Shown here piece by piece: positions 33,995-47,500 of a stretch of 64,000 nt of DNA. The stretch spans positions 62,001-126,000 of the forward strand of contig NW_026570390.1 of the NCBI RefSeq assembly GCF_019649055.1, read 5' to 3'. This DNA is from Paramacrobiotus metropolitanus (lineage: Eukaryota; Tardigrada; Eutardigrada; Parachela; Macrobiotidae). A program made the translations under genes and the position numbers. The number at the start of each line of letters is the position of its first letter. Positions within the stretch are counted from its first letter, which is position 1. The notes beneath the pieces were generated by a model that was given only the letters and a program-made list of their open reading frames with translations, was not told the origin of the DNA and did no database searches.

Positions 33995-35785
33995 TTCACA
34001 GCAGATTAACAGTTAACTCACCAAAATGTAGTACTGTGGTAAAAAAATTATTATTATTGGCTTTCTGGTGTAGTCAAAGATACTGCTGTTTAATATCAAC
34101 CCAAATTTGTTTATACAACAACAAATAAAGCAAAAACCTTTTCCACGGTGCCAGCATAAGACAAACTAGATTTATTGCCAGATTACATATTTATTGTGAA
34201 AAGCCGAACAACAGTCGCGCATCGGGCCTAAATTCAGAATTGACTAAACAATCTCACGATAACCAACGGCTCAGTCTGAAAACAGTAAAAAAAGAGAACA
34301 GACACGTACATTCATTATCTGTACACTGTACTCATGTCATGTAGCAAGCATGATTTAATCATGTTGTGATCACGCAATATTGGCATAACTACCAGTACGA
34401 GTCTGCGACCAACGTCTGTACGCTCCAGGATACCCTAAAGGTATTCATGAGTCTGGTCTGGTACTATTTGTAGGTACAAGCCGGTCCGGACGATGAGCAC
34501 GATAAAATACAGCGAAAATGTTAATTAATGGATTTACGCCAAAACATGGTGTAGTGGCCATAGTGCTAAAAGCGCGTTCAATATGCATTAGCTGTAACTT
34601 TACGTGTTCATTATCCGGGCCGACTTATACGCGTACTATACGTAGAGTATATAAGAGTGCGTGAGAAAAAACAAAACAACTGAAAGATCGGAAGAAATAG
34701 TTTATACAACCGCCAGCAATATAACCTGTGCGCTTCGACTGTGATTTCTAGATTACCATAGCAAGTTGCACCTTCCGCATAATGCCTGATTAATACCAAG
34801 GAACACAACGAACATTACAGAATATTTTTATATTAAATAATCACATGGAACGCGGAAATGGCAGCCGAAGCCTTTTTTGTTGTTAATTTATTGCAGTGCT
34901 GGGTACGTGCAGACGGTACAGGCATCCTGCGCAAATGCTCAACTACCATAGAGTCTGTGTTATATTTGACAACATTACCGATCCTGCAGCCTGGATTCTA
35001 CCGGCAGAATACTCGCAAACAGCATACTCGCAGAGCGTGTAATCCATGGAGCACTCAATCCGTCGCCCATGGCGACCATCGCCGAGGGCCGTCGTAAAGG
35101 AGCTGGGAAAGAGATTACAGCAGCCGTACAAGTACGTTCACACAAATGACTGCGTCAGCGCCTGTCGTTAGAAATTCAAGGTAAAATGTAGCAACCGTTC
35201 TCTGAAGTCGGAAGTAAGGAACGCGCTGAAACACCCAACTTAATATTGTTGCTGAAACATGATTGCTGCTAGGCATATGTGTATGTAAGCGAAGTTACCA
35301 ATTAAACCTATGCACTATGCAGGTTACAAACGAATGGAAGGTCGCTAATGCCGGACCATTGCCGGTACGTAGGTTACATGCTATGCAAACACACCGAAGC
35401 CGTCAGTATTTGTTTTAATTTTTCCTATGCAACATTTATTCTTCCTACTCTTTGCTTCCTAACAACAAAAGAATTAACGCACATTGTCTGCAAACGAAAA
35501 AGGTTCAAAATCCCTGTACGTAAACGTACTCAGTATCAGTGCAGGTAAGCGCATTCGATACCAATGGAAATAAGTAGTTGTGTACGAATTTAAAAATTTG
35601 GTAACGGAGGCACGATATCCGAAAGTCATAGAAACGACAGTGATGCATGCATGTAACTACTTTGTCCGGAAGCTAGAGGGTGCGGGTTCGGAAACGTTCG
35701 GATCGGCAGAATTGGTACTGCCGTTGATGCTGTGTACAGTGGTTTAACCATCTTTCGCTTGCCACCCTGAAGAAACTCTGCTGAC
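33995..35785. other. Intergenic with a possible pol-fragment remnant
   Basis: At about 34985-35180 short stretches (VVKELGKRLQQPY and LRQRLSLEIQG in different frames) resemble the retroelement fragment at 27126-27590, so it may be a second, more decayed copy. Nothing else is recognised. Confidence 0.4.
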
Positions 35786-38700
35786 TTAACTGTCAAAAGT
35801 AACTTTGTGCAGTTCTTCCACCAAACTGGCAGCTGCGATGCGCTCATCGCTGCTTTCCTGCAGGCACATCTTGATAATATTCGCAATCACTGGGTGTATG
35901 TTGTCGTTGATCAACGGCACAAACCCAGATGCTGTTTTATAAAAAATAAAATTATCGTTTTGATTATTGATTCGGATGGGCTCGTTTGTGCCTTGCACCA
36001 TCCATTTGCCTTGGTTTCCGTAAAAGCAGTCCGCAAGATCCATTAGAATACAGCCTAAGCTCCATACATCGGTTTTTCGCCCTGGTTTTATATCTGCGTT
36101 GACCAAGAACTTGCCTACCATTTCCGGTGACATGTAGCGAGCTGTTCCTCGCATGCGCGTGACATCCTTAGTACCGGTTTGACTGTGCATCAGGGCAATA
36201 TGGTCGTCTAGATCGGCTATAAGCAGGTCGTATCCGTTGGTATCATGGGCTCGTCGAACCAAAATATTTCCTGGTTTTAAATCTCCATGTATTACTTGTC
36301 TACCATGCAAATACGCAACACCCTCCGCGATCTGCTTCCCGAATTTTACCACGTCGTTCAAGGAAATTGTCTCCTTCGCATCTGCAAAGCTGCTAAGCAG
36401 GGCGGCTAAATCTTTCTCTACAAGCATAAAAAAACTAATGATTCCGAGGCTGTTGCTACCGAATAGATTTTTGGTTTAATTTAGAACTGCTGCAAGAGGA
36501 CACAGGATCAACTGGTAGCGCTCTGAAGAAATTGGCTCGGTATATAGCACCAAAGTCGCACCCGGACTTGGGAGTGCACCAAAATCGTGCACTTGCACGG
36601 CAACTATTGCTTTCGCGTATTCCCAAAACCTTTTTTGCTTGAGGTGATGGCATTTGTTTGCAATTATGTCGTACATATGGGAGTGAAAATCATCTGTGCG
36701 CACAAATTCTTTTGGGCGAGTTATAATGGTAAGAAAACCCAAAAACTTTAGACTCATTCAGGTGTTCCAGGAATTTTATTTTGGGCCAATCTTCTTTACA
36801 GTCCGCATGGAAACGCACGTAACCATGAAGATCGTTTTTATGTCCACTGGTTTGTTCCACAACTTGGTTTCAAATTTTAAAAAAATTGTTCCCAATTTTT
36901 GAAATTTTGTTTAAACTTTTAAAAAAATGCTGAAGCAAATTTTCGGTGTAAAAACGAACTTACTGAGACATACATGTGTGCATAACAATTGCGTTGATGT
37001 GCACAGTTTGCAGAAGATCAGTCTGCAATCAGAATTTTGGTACATCTGAGTGCATTTTAGCCTTTTGGAATTTTCTATCTCCAAGCGGAAGTTGCGCGCG
37101 CAGATACTTTTCAATGAAAAGTCTCTGCGCGCGCAACGCCGTTTTCACATCAGCGTATACAAAACGGAATATTATCGTAAGCTGTATCAGTCTGTATGTT
37201 TAAATTTTACACGCTGAGTTCGCTTCCATGTAAACGCAAAAGCAAAATGTTTAAACCGAAATGTAAAGCTTTTTACCATAATAATCCATCAGCAGCTCCA
37301 CGAATGTTCCCGTTCTTGTCTTTTTTATGCTAACTTTATGGTAAACCACCAGCCGCTCATGCTTCAGTGATAATAAACAGTTCCACTTTTCTGCAAGAAC
37401 CTCAAGGTTTTGTGGGTCATCACGGGAAGGAACTCCATACCGAAATTTTTTGACCGCTACAGTATCTGAGCCTTCATAATTGCCGCGTGACACTATGGTA
37501 GCCAGGTATACAAAGCCATAAGAACCGTGCCCCAGTTCAGACTCATATTCAACACGATAGGTGCAAGTAGAACCAAGATGCAGTAGTTGTGCGTCAGCAG
37601 CGTTAGGGAGTATTTCTGCTGGTAGGATGCTGCTTTGTGAGGCTGTGTCTTCGGATTTCAATGATGCCGATGCCGTCGATTTCACTGTCTCATGGATGGG
37701 AGTCGATGGGGAGCGCTGTGGCATATTGGTTTCCTTCTCGGTATGCAGCGCATCCAGTCCTCGGAGAACCAGATCATCAGCAGCGCTGCTAAGCTCAGTA
37801 TTTGGCTCCTGTATTATCTTAGTGATAAGCTCTCTTATCAATGGAATTTTTGATGTTCCTCCGGTTAAGATGAGGTCAAACTTGAGCTTTTTTCGTGCCG
37901 GTAGAGCCAAGCCTTCCGATATTTTACTGTACAGCAAATTCACTACTTGATAGCACAGTTTGTGCAGAAGTCCGTAGAAGTCGGTATGATTTATCTGAAC
38001 GTTCAAATCGAGACCGGCATGAAAATTCGTGACATTGATTGTGGCATAATTGTTATGCGACAAGGCAATTTTGGCTGCCTCACACTCAAGTCGCAGACGG
38101 TGTACGCCATCACGATCAAATTGCACTTTCTCATCCAGATCCAACATTTCCTGAAATCGGTGAGCGCAATAATTCATCAGGAGAAAATCAATCTCATTTC
38201 CACCGTAATCCAATGGAAATGAGTAAATCTTGTCGTAGCCAGTAGAATGGAAAGAGTAAATCGACACACTAGAAAACTGCGCACCCATCCGCACGATAAC
38301 AATATACCGGGAACTTGCCAGCATTTTGGGAAACTGCCTGAGTAAACCATGAATTTGCGTGTCCGAGCGGTCCAAGAATTTGGCTCCCTGGAAAACGGTA
38401 TCTTTAACCACACTGCGTAAATTCTCCCTTAAACGTTCAATATCATGCGCTGCAATGTAGCACTCCCTAATGGAGAAATCCATATCATCTTGTTGTTGAC
38501 ACATGACACTCAAATGCTGCATAAACAATGCATTCAGCCCTTTGGCATCGGTTCCCAAGCCGTGAGTATACTGGCTTTCCCTGTCGATAGCACCCACACC
38601 TTCTTCGGGAGACGCTGTTGAGAGCAGGAGAAGACTGGAGTCCACAGCGTCATAAAACACTTGAAAAGGCTTACCAGCACCCAGGGATTCTCTTATGTGA

Positions 38701-39032
38701 TCAGACGGCCGGCTTCGCAAGAGCAACGATGGTTGGAAAACTATGTAAGAGATGGTTTTCTTCGATAGCTCTCTAGCTTTGCATCCAATTACGGCGTTTT
38801 GATGCAATATGTTATGCTGGGACTCGAAGAAGTCCGGGAATTCCGATCCACCGGGCTTTGCGTGACCACGAACGAACATATATGTCGGAATCTCCTTTTG
38901 GTCACTAAATTCCAGCTGCTTAAACTGCTCATCTGCCAACTTGACGGCTACCCGAATGTACGCCGTCCCAAAGTCCAAGTACAGCTGCACCGGAACCTTG
39001 GGACGTTGAGTGTCAGCCTTGCGCGATGCCAT
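35786..39032 (-). CDS. Hsp70-type ATPase domain fused to a protein kinase domain
   Basis: Exons 39032-37277 and 36417-35786 join in phase 1 (donor GTAAAA, acceptor TTGTAG) to give exactly 796 codons. Residues about 15-430 follow the Hsp70/actin-fold nucleotide-binding domain: LDFGTAYIRVAV at 19-30 (phosphate 1), SFPLDYGGNEIDF at 271-283, RLRLECEAAKIALS at 312-325 and LTGGTSKIPLIREL at 389-402 (adenosine site). The phosphate 2 motif, normally DLGGGT, reads VRMGAQ at about 247-252, so ATP hydrolysis is doubtful. A Ser/Thr-rich linker (431-490) follows where Hsp70 has its peptide-binding domain. The kinase domain (about 497-790) has GHGSYGFVY (501-509), Lys528 in VAVKKF, HGDLKPGN (629-636, catalytic D631), DLD for DFG (654-656) and SPE for APE (682-684). 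It is probably an active cytosolic Ser/Thr kinase; its role is unknown. Confidence 0.85.
36456..36870 (-). other. Coding-like remnant nested in the Hsp70-kinase intron
   Basis: On the same strand as the host gene, an open stretch (KNDLHGYVRFHADCKEDW, KIKFLEHLNESK) breaks near 36690. It continues in another frame as DDFHSHMYDIIANKC, KRFWEYAKAIVAVQVHDFG and LYTEPISSERYQLILC, then a stop at 36478-36476. It does not fit between the two kinase lobes, which join perfectly without it. It looks like a frameshifted pseudogene of a protein I do not recognise. Confidence 0.4.
37091..37137. repeat. Hairpin with 23-bp arms in the Hsp70-kinase intron
   Basis: The arms beginning GTTGCGCGCGCAGA pair along 23 bp with one mismatch around a single central base. 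Confidence 0.85.
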
Positions 39033-41520
39033 GCTTTAGTTTTAAGCAACTAGAAATAAGATGCGACAAACACCTGTACACGATGTATTATCCTTAAAAA
39101 CAAAACAAAATACCGTATATTTCATACAAAATGTACTATGAATAGAAGGAAGGCGAGTAAAGTCAAACAATTCAGAATGGCAGATACCGCGGTATATATA
39201 CTAATTTCAACAAGGAAACGTCAGAACTACTGGCAGCAGCAAGCGGTGCATAATAATCGGAGCTGATTTTTACTGCTGTTGGAATATTATAACAGCCGGC
39301 TTAACATGCTACCACGTTTGAATCCGAGCTATCTACAGAGTAACAGACCATGCAAAGTCCCGATAAAATCGCTAAAGGTGCGGTATTTACGGTTCGTAGT
39401 TCTTCTTACTGCTTGCCGCCGATGCACCCAACGATAAACGCTACTTCAGAATTAAGGAGCACTTGGTTTATTACAAGCAACTAATTATGACGACTGCACA
39501 ACATGCACGTCGGACTGGCTGATACAGCTACTGTTGTAATCGTACGGTCCTTTCGAGTTTCAAACAACAACACGGTACGTAGCTGTTATAGTCCGGTTTG
39601 CTGCCCTGCAGCGGAGTACCGTACTTTGAATCGCGTTGCGATTCAGAGACTAATTTGTCACTATCATTTGATTCATTTCAGATATGTGTTTAAAATCCAT
39701 GTCGGTCAGGTACAAGTCGCCGGCAAGCAAAGCGAGAAGTGCGTAGGGTATAATTCGATGGTTGTAAATATTTGTTCCTTCATAGAAAAAGCAAAAAGGT
39801 ATAGAGGAAACAAAACAGTACCAGTCTGAAAAACATAAAACAAAAAATATTAAGCGTAGATAATATTTCTGGAACGGCTAGTTACAGTTTTATTTTGACC
39901 GATGGTGCACCAAAGCTCAAATGGTATAATTTAATTAAGGTCATTAAGGGTACATATTATTTTTAGAAATACCACGGTAGTGCTTATCTTTTCTGTTGGC
40001 GATTAGAGACTACAGATACAGTTATGCGCAATCTTATGTGCTGTAATAGCCGCTGATTACATACATGTGCCTTTATAATTTTCATGTCCTGCGCTTTTAA
40101 ATCACGTAACAATAACGGATTTTAATATGTAGCACTCACACGGTAAAATAGATAAAGGCAGGATAAAGGCCAACAAGTACTGTACTTATGGAAAAACTTA
40201 CCAAAGTCGGGGGTTGATGTTGCTAGGTATATCATCGTCAGGCTGGCAGTCACTTGTTAGTTGTTACATAGTACCCGTACGACAAATATCGTTATACTTC
40301 ATATAATGCTTTCCCGCTACAATTTGCCCAACCACGCATCGATCCAGCTCCGCATACACTCACACCGAAAGAGAGCGAACAAGACAAGAGAGCGTGTGTG
40401 CGAGATTGATCTCATCAGTCAACTGTAACGTTCCGCCATAAAGCTTCATTTGGATGTGCTTTATGAGTTTTTAATAGGAGAACTCGGCGTTTACATTTCC
40501 CATTCCCGCGGCCGCACATGGCCCATTCTGCCCCACTTTCCCACTTCCGTCCGCACTGCAACCACAACCCCGCGTCTTTCCGCCAACCGTTCCCCCACTC
40601 CAAGCACACAATGACACATGTGACCTTTCTTTACGACGCCGTAATTATAGCCATTTCCTTAATTTCTCCGATAAAAACAACCGACCAATAAGACGACACG
40701 AAGGCGGGTTCATCCCTTGACAAACAGATGGCAAAAACGGTAAAACCGTACAAATGCGATCTAATCCGTTGATGGGACATGTAAATAGGCGCATTTGCAC
40801 GGGGAAGGGATAAATGCCCCGGATTTTCTCCACGTGGAAATTCGAGAGATTTTCTCGACAAGTGTGTGTGTTTTTCCCGCTCGTGCACAGCTGCGCCTTA
40901 TCATCGGCGTTGCGTATGTATGACGTGGACACAATTGTACTGTGTATACAATCAATACCGGCAACACACAATCCAGTGAGTTGCGCGCGCGCACGGAGCG
41001 CTCATAAAGCTGAGCTAACGGAGAGAGATGCGCGTTAATGCGCAGCTGATCGTCGCTGGCGACTTGTCAGGGATGTGAGAGAGGGAGCGCGCGCGAGAGA
41101 GAGAGATACAAGCGGGGCTTTTGTGTTAGAACTTCCGTGCACACGTCGGAAACTGTTGGTTTAACACTCGTGTGCGTCTCTCTCTATCCGCTTATCCCAG
41201 CAATCTTCCGGCGCCGGGATTTTCTGTACTATAGTACCTTCTATTGTTATCCCTGACGAAAAGGTGCTGAATCGGCTCGCAACCCGGCTGGAGACCGGAC
41301 GCCTCAAGTAGAGCCAATAAGAAACGCGCGCCTTGTGTATTACTGTGCTTGCTGTGTGCTGTGTGTGTGTGATGGAGAGGCATTCTTGATTTGTCCTGCT
41401 GGCTGCTGCAGCGGACGCTGCTTTCTCCGGCGCTGCGGCTCAGTCTCGAGAAAAACGGGGGGAGAGGAAGAAGTTGAGGGTAATCGTGTTAAGGCCCAAG
41501 AAAACGTTAAGAGGTTATCG
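39033..41520. other. Intergenic; CpG- and GA-rich promoter-like zone at the right end
   Basis: A TATATATA word at about 39193-39200 lies 160 bp upstream of the Hsp70-kinase ATG and could serve it. From about 40370 to 41450 the base composition changes: GAGAGA/GCGCGC blocks (41076-41107), TG repeats (41350-41372) and GC-rich patches. This is consistent with a promoter and 5' UTR for the gene starting at 41521. No other gene is seen. Confidence 0.45.
41076..41107. repeat. GA/GC simple repeat
   Basis: A run of GAGAG blocks interrupted by GCGCGCGC. GAGA-type runs are common in arthropod promoters, but function here is only inferred. Confidence 0.7.
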
Positions 41521-44500
41521 ATGGGTGGAAGGAACACACACACACGCTGCATGCGCTCGGCATTTCTCCCTCTTCTTGTGCTGCCGTTGGTGTATTGTAA
41601 TGCCAATCTTAACTGGGATGCCTGGTTTGGTTAAAATGCCTGCCTGGATTGCTATACATTACTGGAAATAAATTTTCCCTGGATTATTTTTATTCGCGAT
41701 TATCCCGGTAGATGTGTGTTAGGGATGCGTTTAATGTGATTGCTGTTACCCGGCAGCATCTATACACTATGCAGACCGATATTTAACCGGATATTTTTGG
41801 GATATACCGGATGCTCCCTTTATGGATATTGATTGTGCTGGGCCGGCGTGTGCTGTGTTCCCCTGTGGACGGCGAATAGCACACTTTCTCTGCCAACTAT
41901 CATTCCTAACTTTGGCCGATGCTATCTATACAGCGCCCGTAATAATCAGCAGCAGTGCGCGTATATTTGGCCGGTGATCGATTTTTCCTGATTGTCTCCT
42001 TAACGATCGTGTAATTACCCGAGCATGACATATTAACAGCACCAAACGCCGCTGACCGTTAATTAATCTAGCGGCCGCAATGTAATTTACGCCGGTGTTG
42101 CATTACTTGAAATCGGTGTAAAAACACCACGGTACGTGTCAATCATCAAGGGGGGATTTTTGCGACACTGTGTGTGTGTAATGTTAATCCCCGCTGTCGT
42201 CCGGATATGTCTCCCATTACATCACCCCACTGATTTCCATTCCCGCGCGCGCTCTCGCGCCGTTCAATCAATACACTCTGCGCCGCAGCAAACGGAATTT
42301 TGTTTTCCTGCCCAATGCTGCACCTGTTCCCGCGCGCCATATATCGTTGTTAGAATTAATTGGATTAGTTTGCTGTTTCGTGGGATAGAACGCCACTAAC
42401 TAATGGCCGACCGTCGTGTGGCCATGATTATTCGTCTGCCCTGTCATTATTGTCGTGGAGTGGCTGGCACGATTAAGCCGGTTTAAAGTGTGTGCGCCCG
42501 CACAATGGACATTAGCGCACAGGCAGCGGGTGAGTGTTGAGTGTGTATTTGGGCGCAATGCCAAAAGTACTCCCATATAGAAGCAGCCCAGCGTTGTGAT
42601 TAACGTTATGGCTTCGACTTCCGCTCTATATTCTTCCCTTGTGACCAGTCCCATTAACCGTGTATTGTGCGCGGATTGTATATTTGTCAATTTGCACCGT
42701 CTTTCGTCTTTTCTTCCTAATTCCTGCGGCGTGTACGTTTTCGTTCCGCTCCACTTATTAGGCCAATGAGCTTTAAGAGAGGAATGTGTTCTGGCTCTAT
42801 TTTCTAGTGCTTCCATTGAAATATTACCTAAACTATCATATAAAAATTTCTGCAGCTGTTTATTAAGTTTATTTAATTTAATTTTACTAAAAAAGACTTG
42901 CAGCTTTTTTCCGGGTTTTAACCGCTAGAAATGTACGATTTCAAGTGCTTCGATCGAGAAATATTAGGTAATTTTTTATTTTAAAAAATTTATTTCACAG
43001 TTGTTTAATTTATCATACTTGTTTGTTTTTTAAATTTGCCTTTATTCTCCAATAATCTGCTGAATTACTGTAAATCGAGACGCCATCTGGGCCTCATTAT
43101 TTTTAAATTATTGCGTTCAGTTAATAAAAGATTCGCGAACAGAGAATTTTTCCCTTAGTACTCTAAAAAATAATCGTTCGTAAAAGGATGGATTTTCTCG
43201 TGATGACGCGTGTAATTATAGCAACCGTTTGTACGGAAACGCTTCCGTATTCATTTAATGCAGAGAAGAGAGGGTGGATGTTTTTGCATAAAGATCAGCG
43301 TTTGTGTTTGTAGAGAAATTGGCTATTTTGAGTGTAATGCACTGCTGGGCGCATTATGCCCTTAGCCAGTCTGTACAGCGTGTGCCCCCGATTCGATTTA
43401 GCATTTTATTCATTAATGCAAATTTCTTCCAACTAACTGCGTGCTTACACAACCGGAAATCATTGGTTTGCCGGCAGTTCAACGTTAAGCACGATTGCCG
43501 TCTGGCACGAACGTCCGCTGACTAAGAATCACTGTACAGATAATTTTATAAACGACAGGAATTTTTTTTATGTAAAAAGATATTCAGCATTTTTATCAGC
43601 ATTAAAACTTTTTCTGTAAAAAAGCCAGCGAACCGTTTTTCAAGTGTAATAAAGCTTTTCTGTGTAGAAAAACTTTTAGTGATTCTTACCGGCCAAAATC
43701 AGTGTGTGTTTTTACTGGAGAATGAGTCCTAGATTAGAGTGGAAAAAGACGGCACAGATGCCGGGTTTTTCAAGTGCTACAACTTGTTAGTGTAAGCGCG
43801 GATATGGCAGCAAAAAAAATTAATAAAAGAGACAGCTGCTGCTGCTGTGATGTTCAGTGTGCGGAAAGAGCGGCATATACAGACTGTATACGCGTATGTA
43901 TACACGGTTGATAGTCGATTCATTCATATGGATTGTGATCGATTTTGAGTGGCGTCTAGATTGTTGAATATTTCCGGCGCTGGAGACAGGCTGTAAATGA
44001 CAAGTTATTAATTATTCAAACGGCATGTTTAAAATAGCAAACAATGCTGCCAGCGGACTACGGAACAGCGCCGGGCTTTGGAACATGAATGCTTAAGCAA
44101 GACAAAAAAAAAGCGCGACGATTGACGACACACACTTGTTAGTGTCTCAATACGTTTGACTACAATGCCAGCGATCTGTCTGCAGAACAACGTGACTTGT
44201 ATCGTTTTACATTGAAAGAAAATTTGAGAACAACATTAAATTGCTTCATCCGTTAACAGCTAATTGAAAAAATAATAAAGGTGAAATACTTTCCAAGCAA
44301 AAATGCTGACTGCAAACTGAAAACACTAACTGGAATTGAGGTTACAAAAATTCATATTGTAAACGGCTTCAAATAGCAAACAAATCCCTTCACGCGCTTG
44401 AATAAATATAAAACAATATATTCAAGAAAGTTTTACAAGAAGAGTTATCTGAAAAACCATTGGATGTAGCGCAATCAAATTTGAAAAATTCGAAGCGAAA

Positions 44501-47500
44501 CTTTTTTCCCAGGATTCCGTAAGCATGGGAAAAACTTTTCGCTCGGCTCAGAAAAATATTAAATAGATAATTTGTTTGAGCTTGTCAGTTTTGCCGTTAA
44601 TGTTTTGTGTTTTCGGATTCATCACTGAGAAAGACGCGCAATAACCCAGTTCAAAACTTTTATTGGGAAGCGTTTTTTCCAGTGTTCGTTTCCAGTGGGA
44701 AAGATTCCTCACTCAGCTCATTAAAACATTTAATAAAATTTGATTGAGATTATCAGTTTTACTGTGCATTAAATGTGATAAAACTATTTAAGGGAAACGT
44801 TTTTCCCACGATTCACGGCGCGTGAAAAAAATTTCTCGCTCGGCTAAAAAAATTAAACAGTTAGACTTTTCGCATTTCATTGGGTGTGTTTTCGGCTTTG
44901 TACTGAGAAATACGCGGAAGTCATAATAATCTCCCGTAAGCTCCGCCCCACACCGGCGCCCCATCATCTAATCATTCCAGCGGCGTGTGTTTTAATTACA
45001 GATGGCAATTTAACCACGACGCATGCAACGACACTAACGCACGACCCCATTCACCTGCCGCCCACCTCCTCCCTGGCCCCGTCGACCTCCGCGGGGCTGC
45101 CCTTCGCCGACTTCGACAGCTACTGGCACTTCCACGTCTACATGCTGGCCTTTGCCTTCTTCTCCGTGTCTTTCTGCTCCTTCTTCTCGGCCATCAATAT
45201 CCGCTCGCAATACCCACTGCAGACCCTCATGTTCATGGCCTGCATCTTCATTATGGCCTTCGGATTGGTCCGCAGCGGCTTCCTGCTGCTGGATCCCTAT
45301 CACGCTCAATCACGCCTGCCGGCCTCCTTGTTAACGTTCCTGTATTCGCTCGGTACGGTGTAGAATTGGGGGCTAACAATGCCCGGCTACTTGACAAGGC
45401 ATTGCTTTATTTTCTTCGATTTCATTGATTTACGGTTATTTCATTCGTGCTTTAGCTTTTATATTTACCATGATTTCAATGAGGTTTTCAAGATGTTTGG
45501 TGACTTCGGTGCAATAATCAGGCTTCAGCTGTCAGAAAAAAAATGAATCAAGTAGGCAACTTCTACAGATCGCTTTTGCTGAATTTTTATGCCGTCATAA
45601 AAATGCGATAAAGTATGAAATAAGAACTGTTTATAAAAAAAATTACAAACAAAATAACATTAGAAATTTAGAACTAACAAGCAAGTAAACAGAGAAAATA
45701 ATGAACGGAAATAAAATTAAATGAATATCTTTACATAAATTTGCCGAAAAGTAAAAATTAATAAGGTAATTATTACACCAGCGGCCCGGCCTGAGCAAGG
45801 AAAATATTTTGTACTTTATCAAAACAGCGGAATATAAATTGCTTAAAAGATGTTCTAAAAAATAATTATAGTGTAAATCCAGTTAACCGCGAAATAAATT
45901 GCAGTAATTATCTGCTTTTGTGCAAAAAATTGAGGTGGCAGTTACCTATAACAATGATACGACATTTTTGTCTTGTCATCTTCCGAGTTTGATTTGATTC
46001 AATTTAATTTTCATAGCATTATGGCTTATGCAGTTATAAACGTGTGTGACACGGCCAGCTCCCAGACCAAACAAACGTTTGCCAATAAAATCAATCAGCA
46101 ATAAATCGACTAATTGAATAAGAGAACAATTTATTTATACCGCGCATTCCTTATTGATGACATACCTCCTGCTTATATTATCCACAGGTTTTCCCAGTCT
46201 GACTGCCACCGTGGCCATGACCATCTTCTCCATCGCCAAACACTGTCTCCGCACCGAGCCCAAATCCTTCATCTACCTGATAATTTTATTGCATTTTTGT
46301 TTCTCCATCACAGCGGAAATTATCGCGGTCAACGAGGAATCGTGGCGGTTATTTCTGCAAACCGTAACGACCATCTTTTTATTATGGCCGTTGGGCTTGG
46401 CGCTGCTGTTCGGCAACATCCGGAAATCCCTGCAAAAAATGGACCACCCGGTGCAGCATGCACTAAAAAAGGAGCTTAAACCGGCGGCCTCCGTCGTCGC
46501 GCTACCGCCCAAGAAGAAACGCGCCCCGAAACGCGACCGGCGGAAATTCACTGATTCCGCCGCCCAGACGTCGTTTCTGCAGCGCCGGCCGACACCCAAA
46601 CCGAAATCGAAATCGTGTGGGACGATTAATGAACCGCCCTCCGGGGGTGGTAGCCAGCTGACTATGCCCACCTCCTCGGTGGTCAGTATCGACAGTCTGG
46701 AATCATGGGATCATTTTTCCTTGCAGGTAAAAATTAAATCCGGCTCCGACGAGAATTCTTTTTTAGTTTTTTGTTTTTAAATCTAGACATTCAAAGCCTA
46801 ATTAAATTAAAACAATTTATGAAAAATTACTTTTTATTGAATTAAGCAAATTTGATTTTGTTTTCTTGTCAAACCCAAAAACAGTTCACTTCATTTCAAA
46901 ACCGGCTCAAAAGTGTTAGTTAAAGTTAAATTAAAGTGTTTAATTTTTTCCCACATTTTTTCAGGATTCCCCGCGTGTATCCCCGGTGTTAACGCGGCAC
47001 TTCTCCATGCCGGCCGTCACCCACGGAACGGCCGCCCGGCGTTTCTGGAAGCAGTTTACATTCCGGAAGAATCAGCAGCTGACGAATACGTCGACCGGCT
47101 CATCACCGGTACGCAGTAACAGCAGCAGCGGCGGCCGGAAATTACGCAGCTTTAATTTTCGCTGGAGGAAGCCGGTGTTGGGCGGCAGTATGGCGGCCGC
47201 CGCTGCTCATTACCCGGCGAATCGTGTTGTCGAGCGTGAAGTAATTTCCGCCGCGGACAGCGATCAAGCCATCCACAAGGATCAGGATAGTACGCTGATT
47301 AACTACTTTACATCGCCCGATGTCGAACCGCTCTCCGCCGCCGTCGCCGTCGAGGGCGGTTGCCGGCCGACCGTGCAGACGGCACTGTTGCCGGTGCCGG
47401 TGACCGCCAATAATAACAGCAGCAGCGGAATTAATCTGCGCCGACTATCCAATACGGAGAAATCGCTGTTGAGCGATAAAATGTGGATCTCCATTCGGGC

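Noticed and set aside
40415-41038. Several overlapping frames upstream of the PRRT-like gene
   Set aside because: They arise from GC-rich promoter-like sequence and do not resemble proteins.
42400-42816. 138-codon open frame on the minus strand with an ATG
   Set aside because: It lies in a long intron of the PRRT-like gene, has no domain, and its residue pattern looks like random translation of GC/TG-rich DNA.
45034-45309. Antisense frame opposite PRRT-like exon 2
   Set aside because: It is a shadow of a GC-rich coding exon; the plus-strand frame carries the transmembrane signature.
46273-46671. 132-codon minus-strand frame
   Set aside because: Antisense to PRRT-like exon 3; no independent support.
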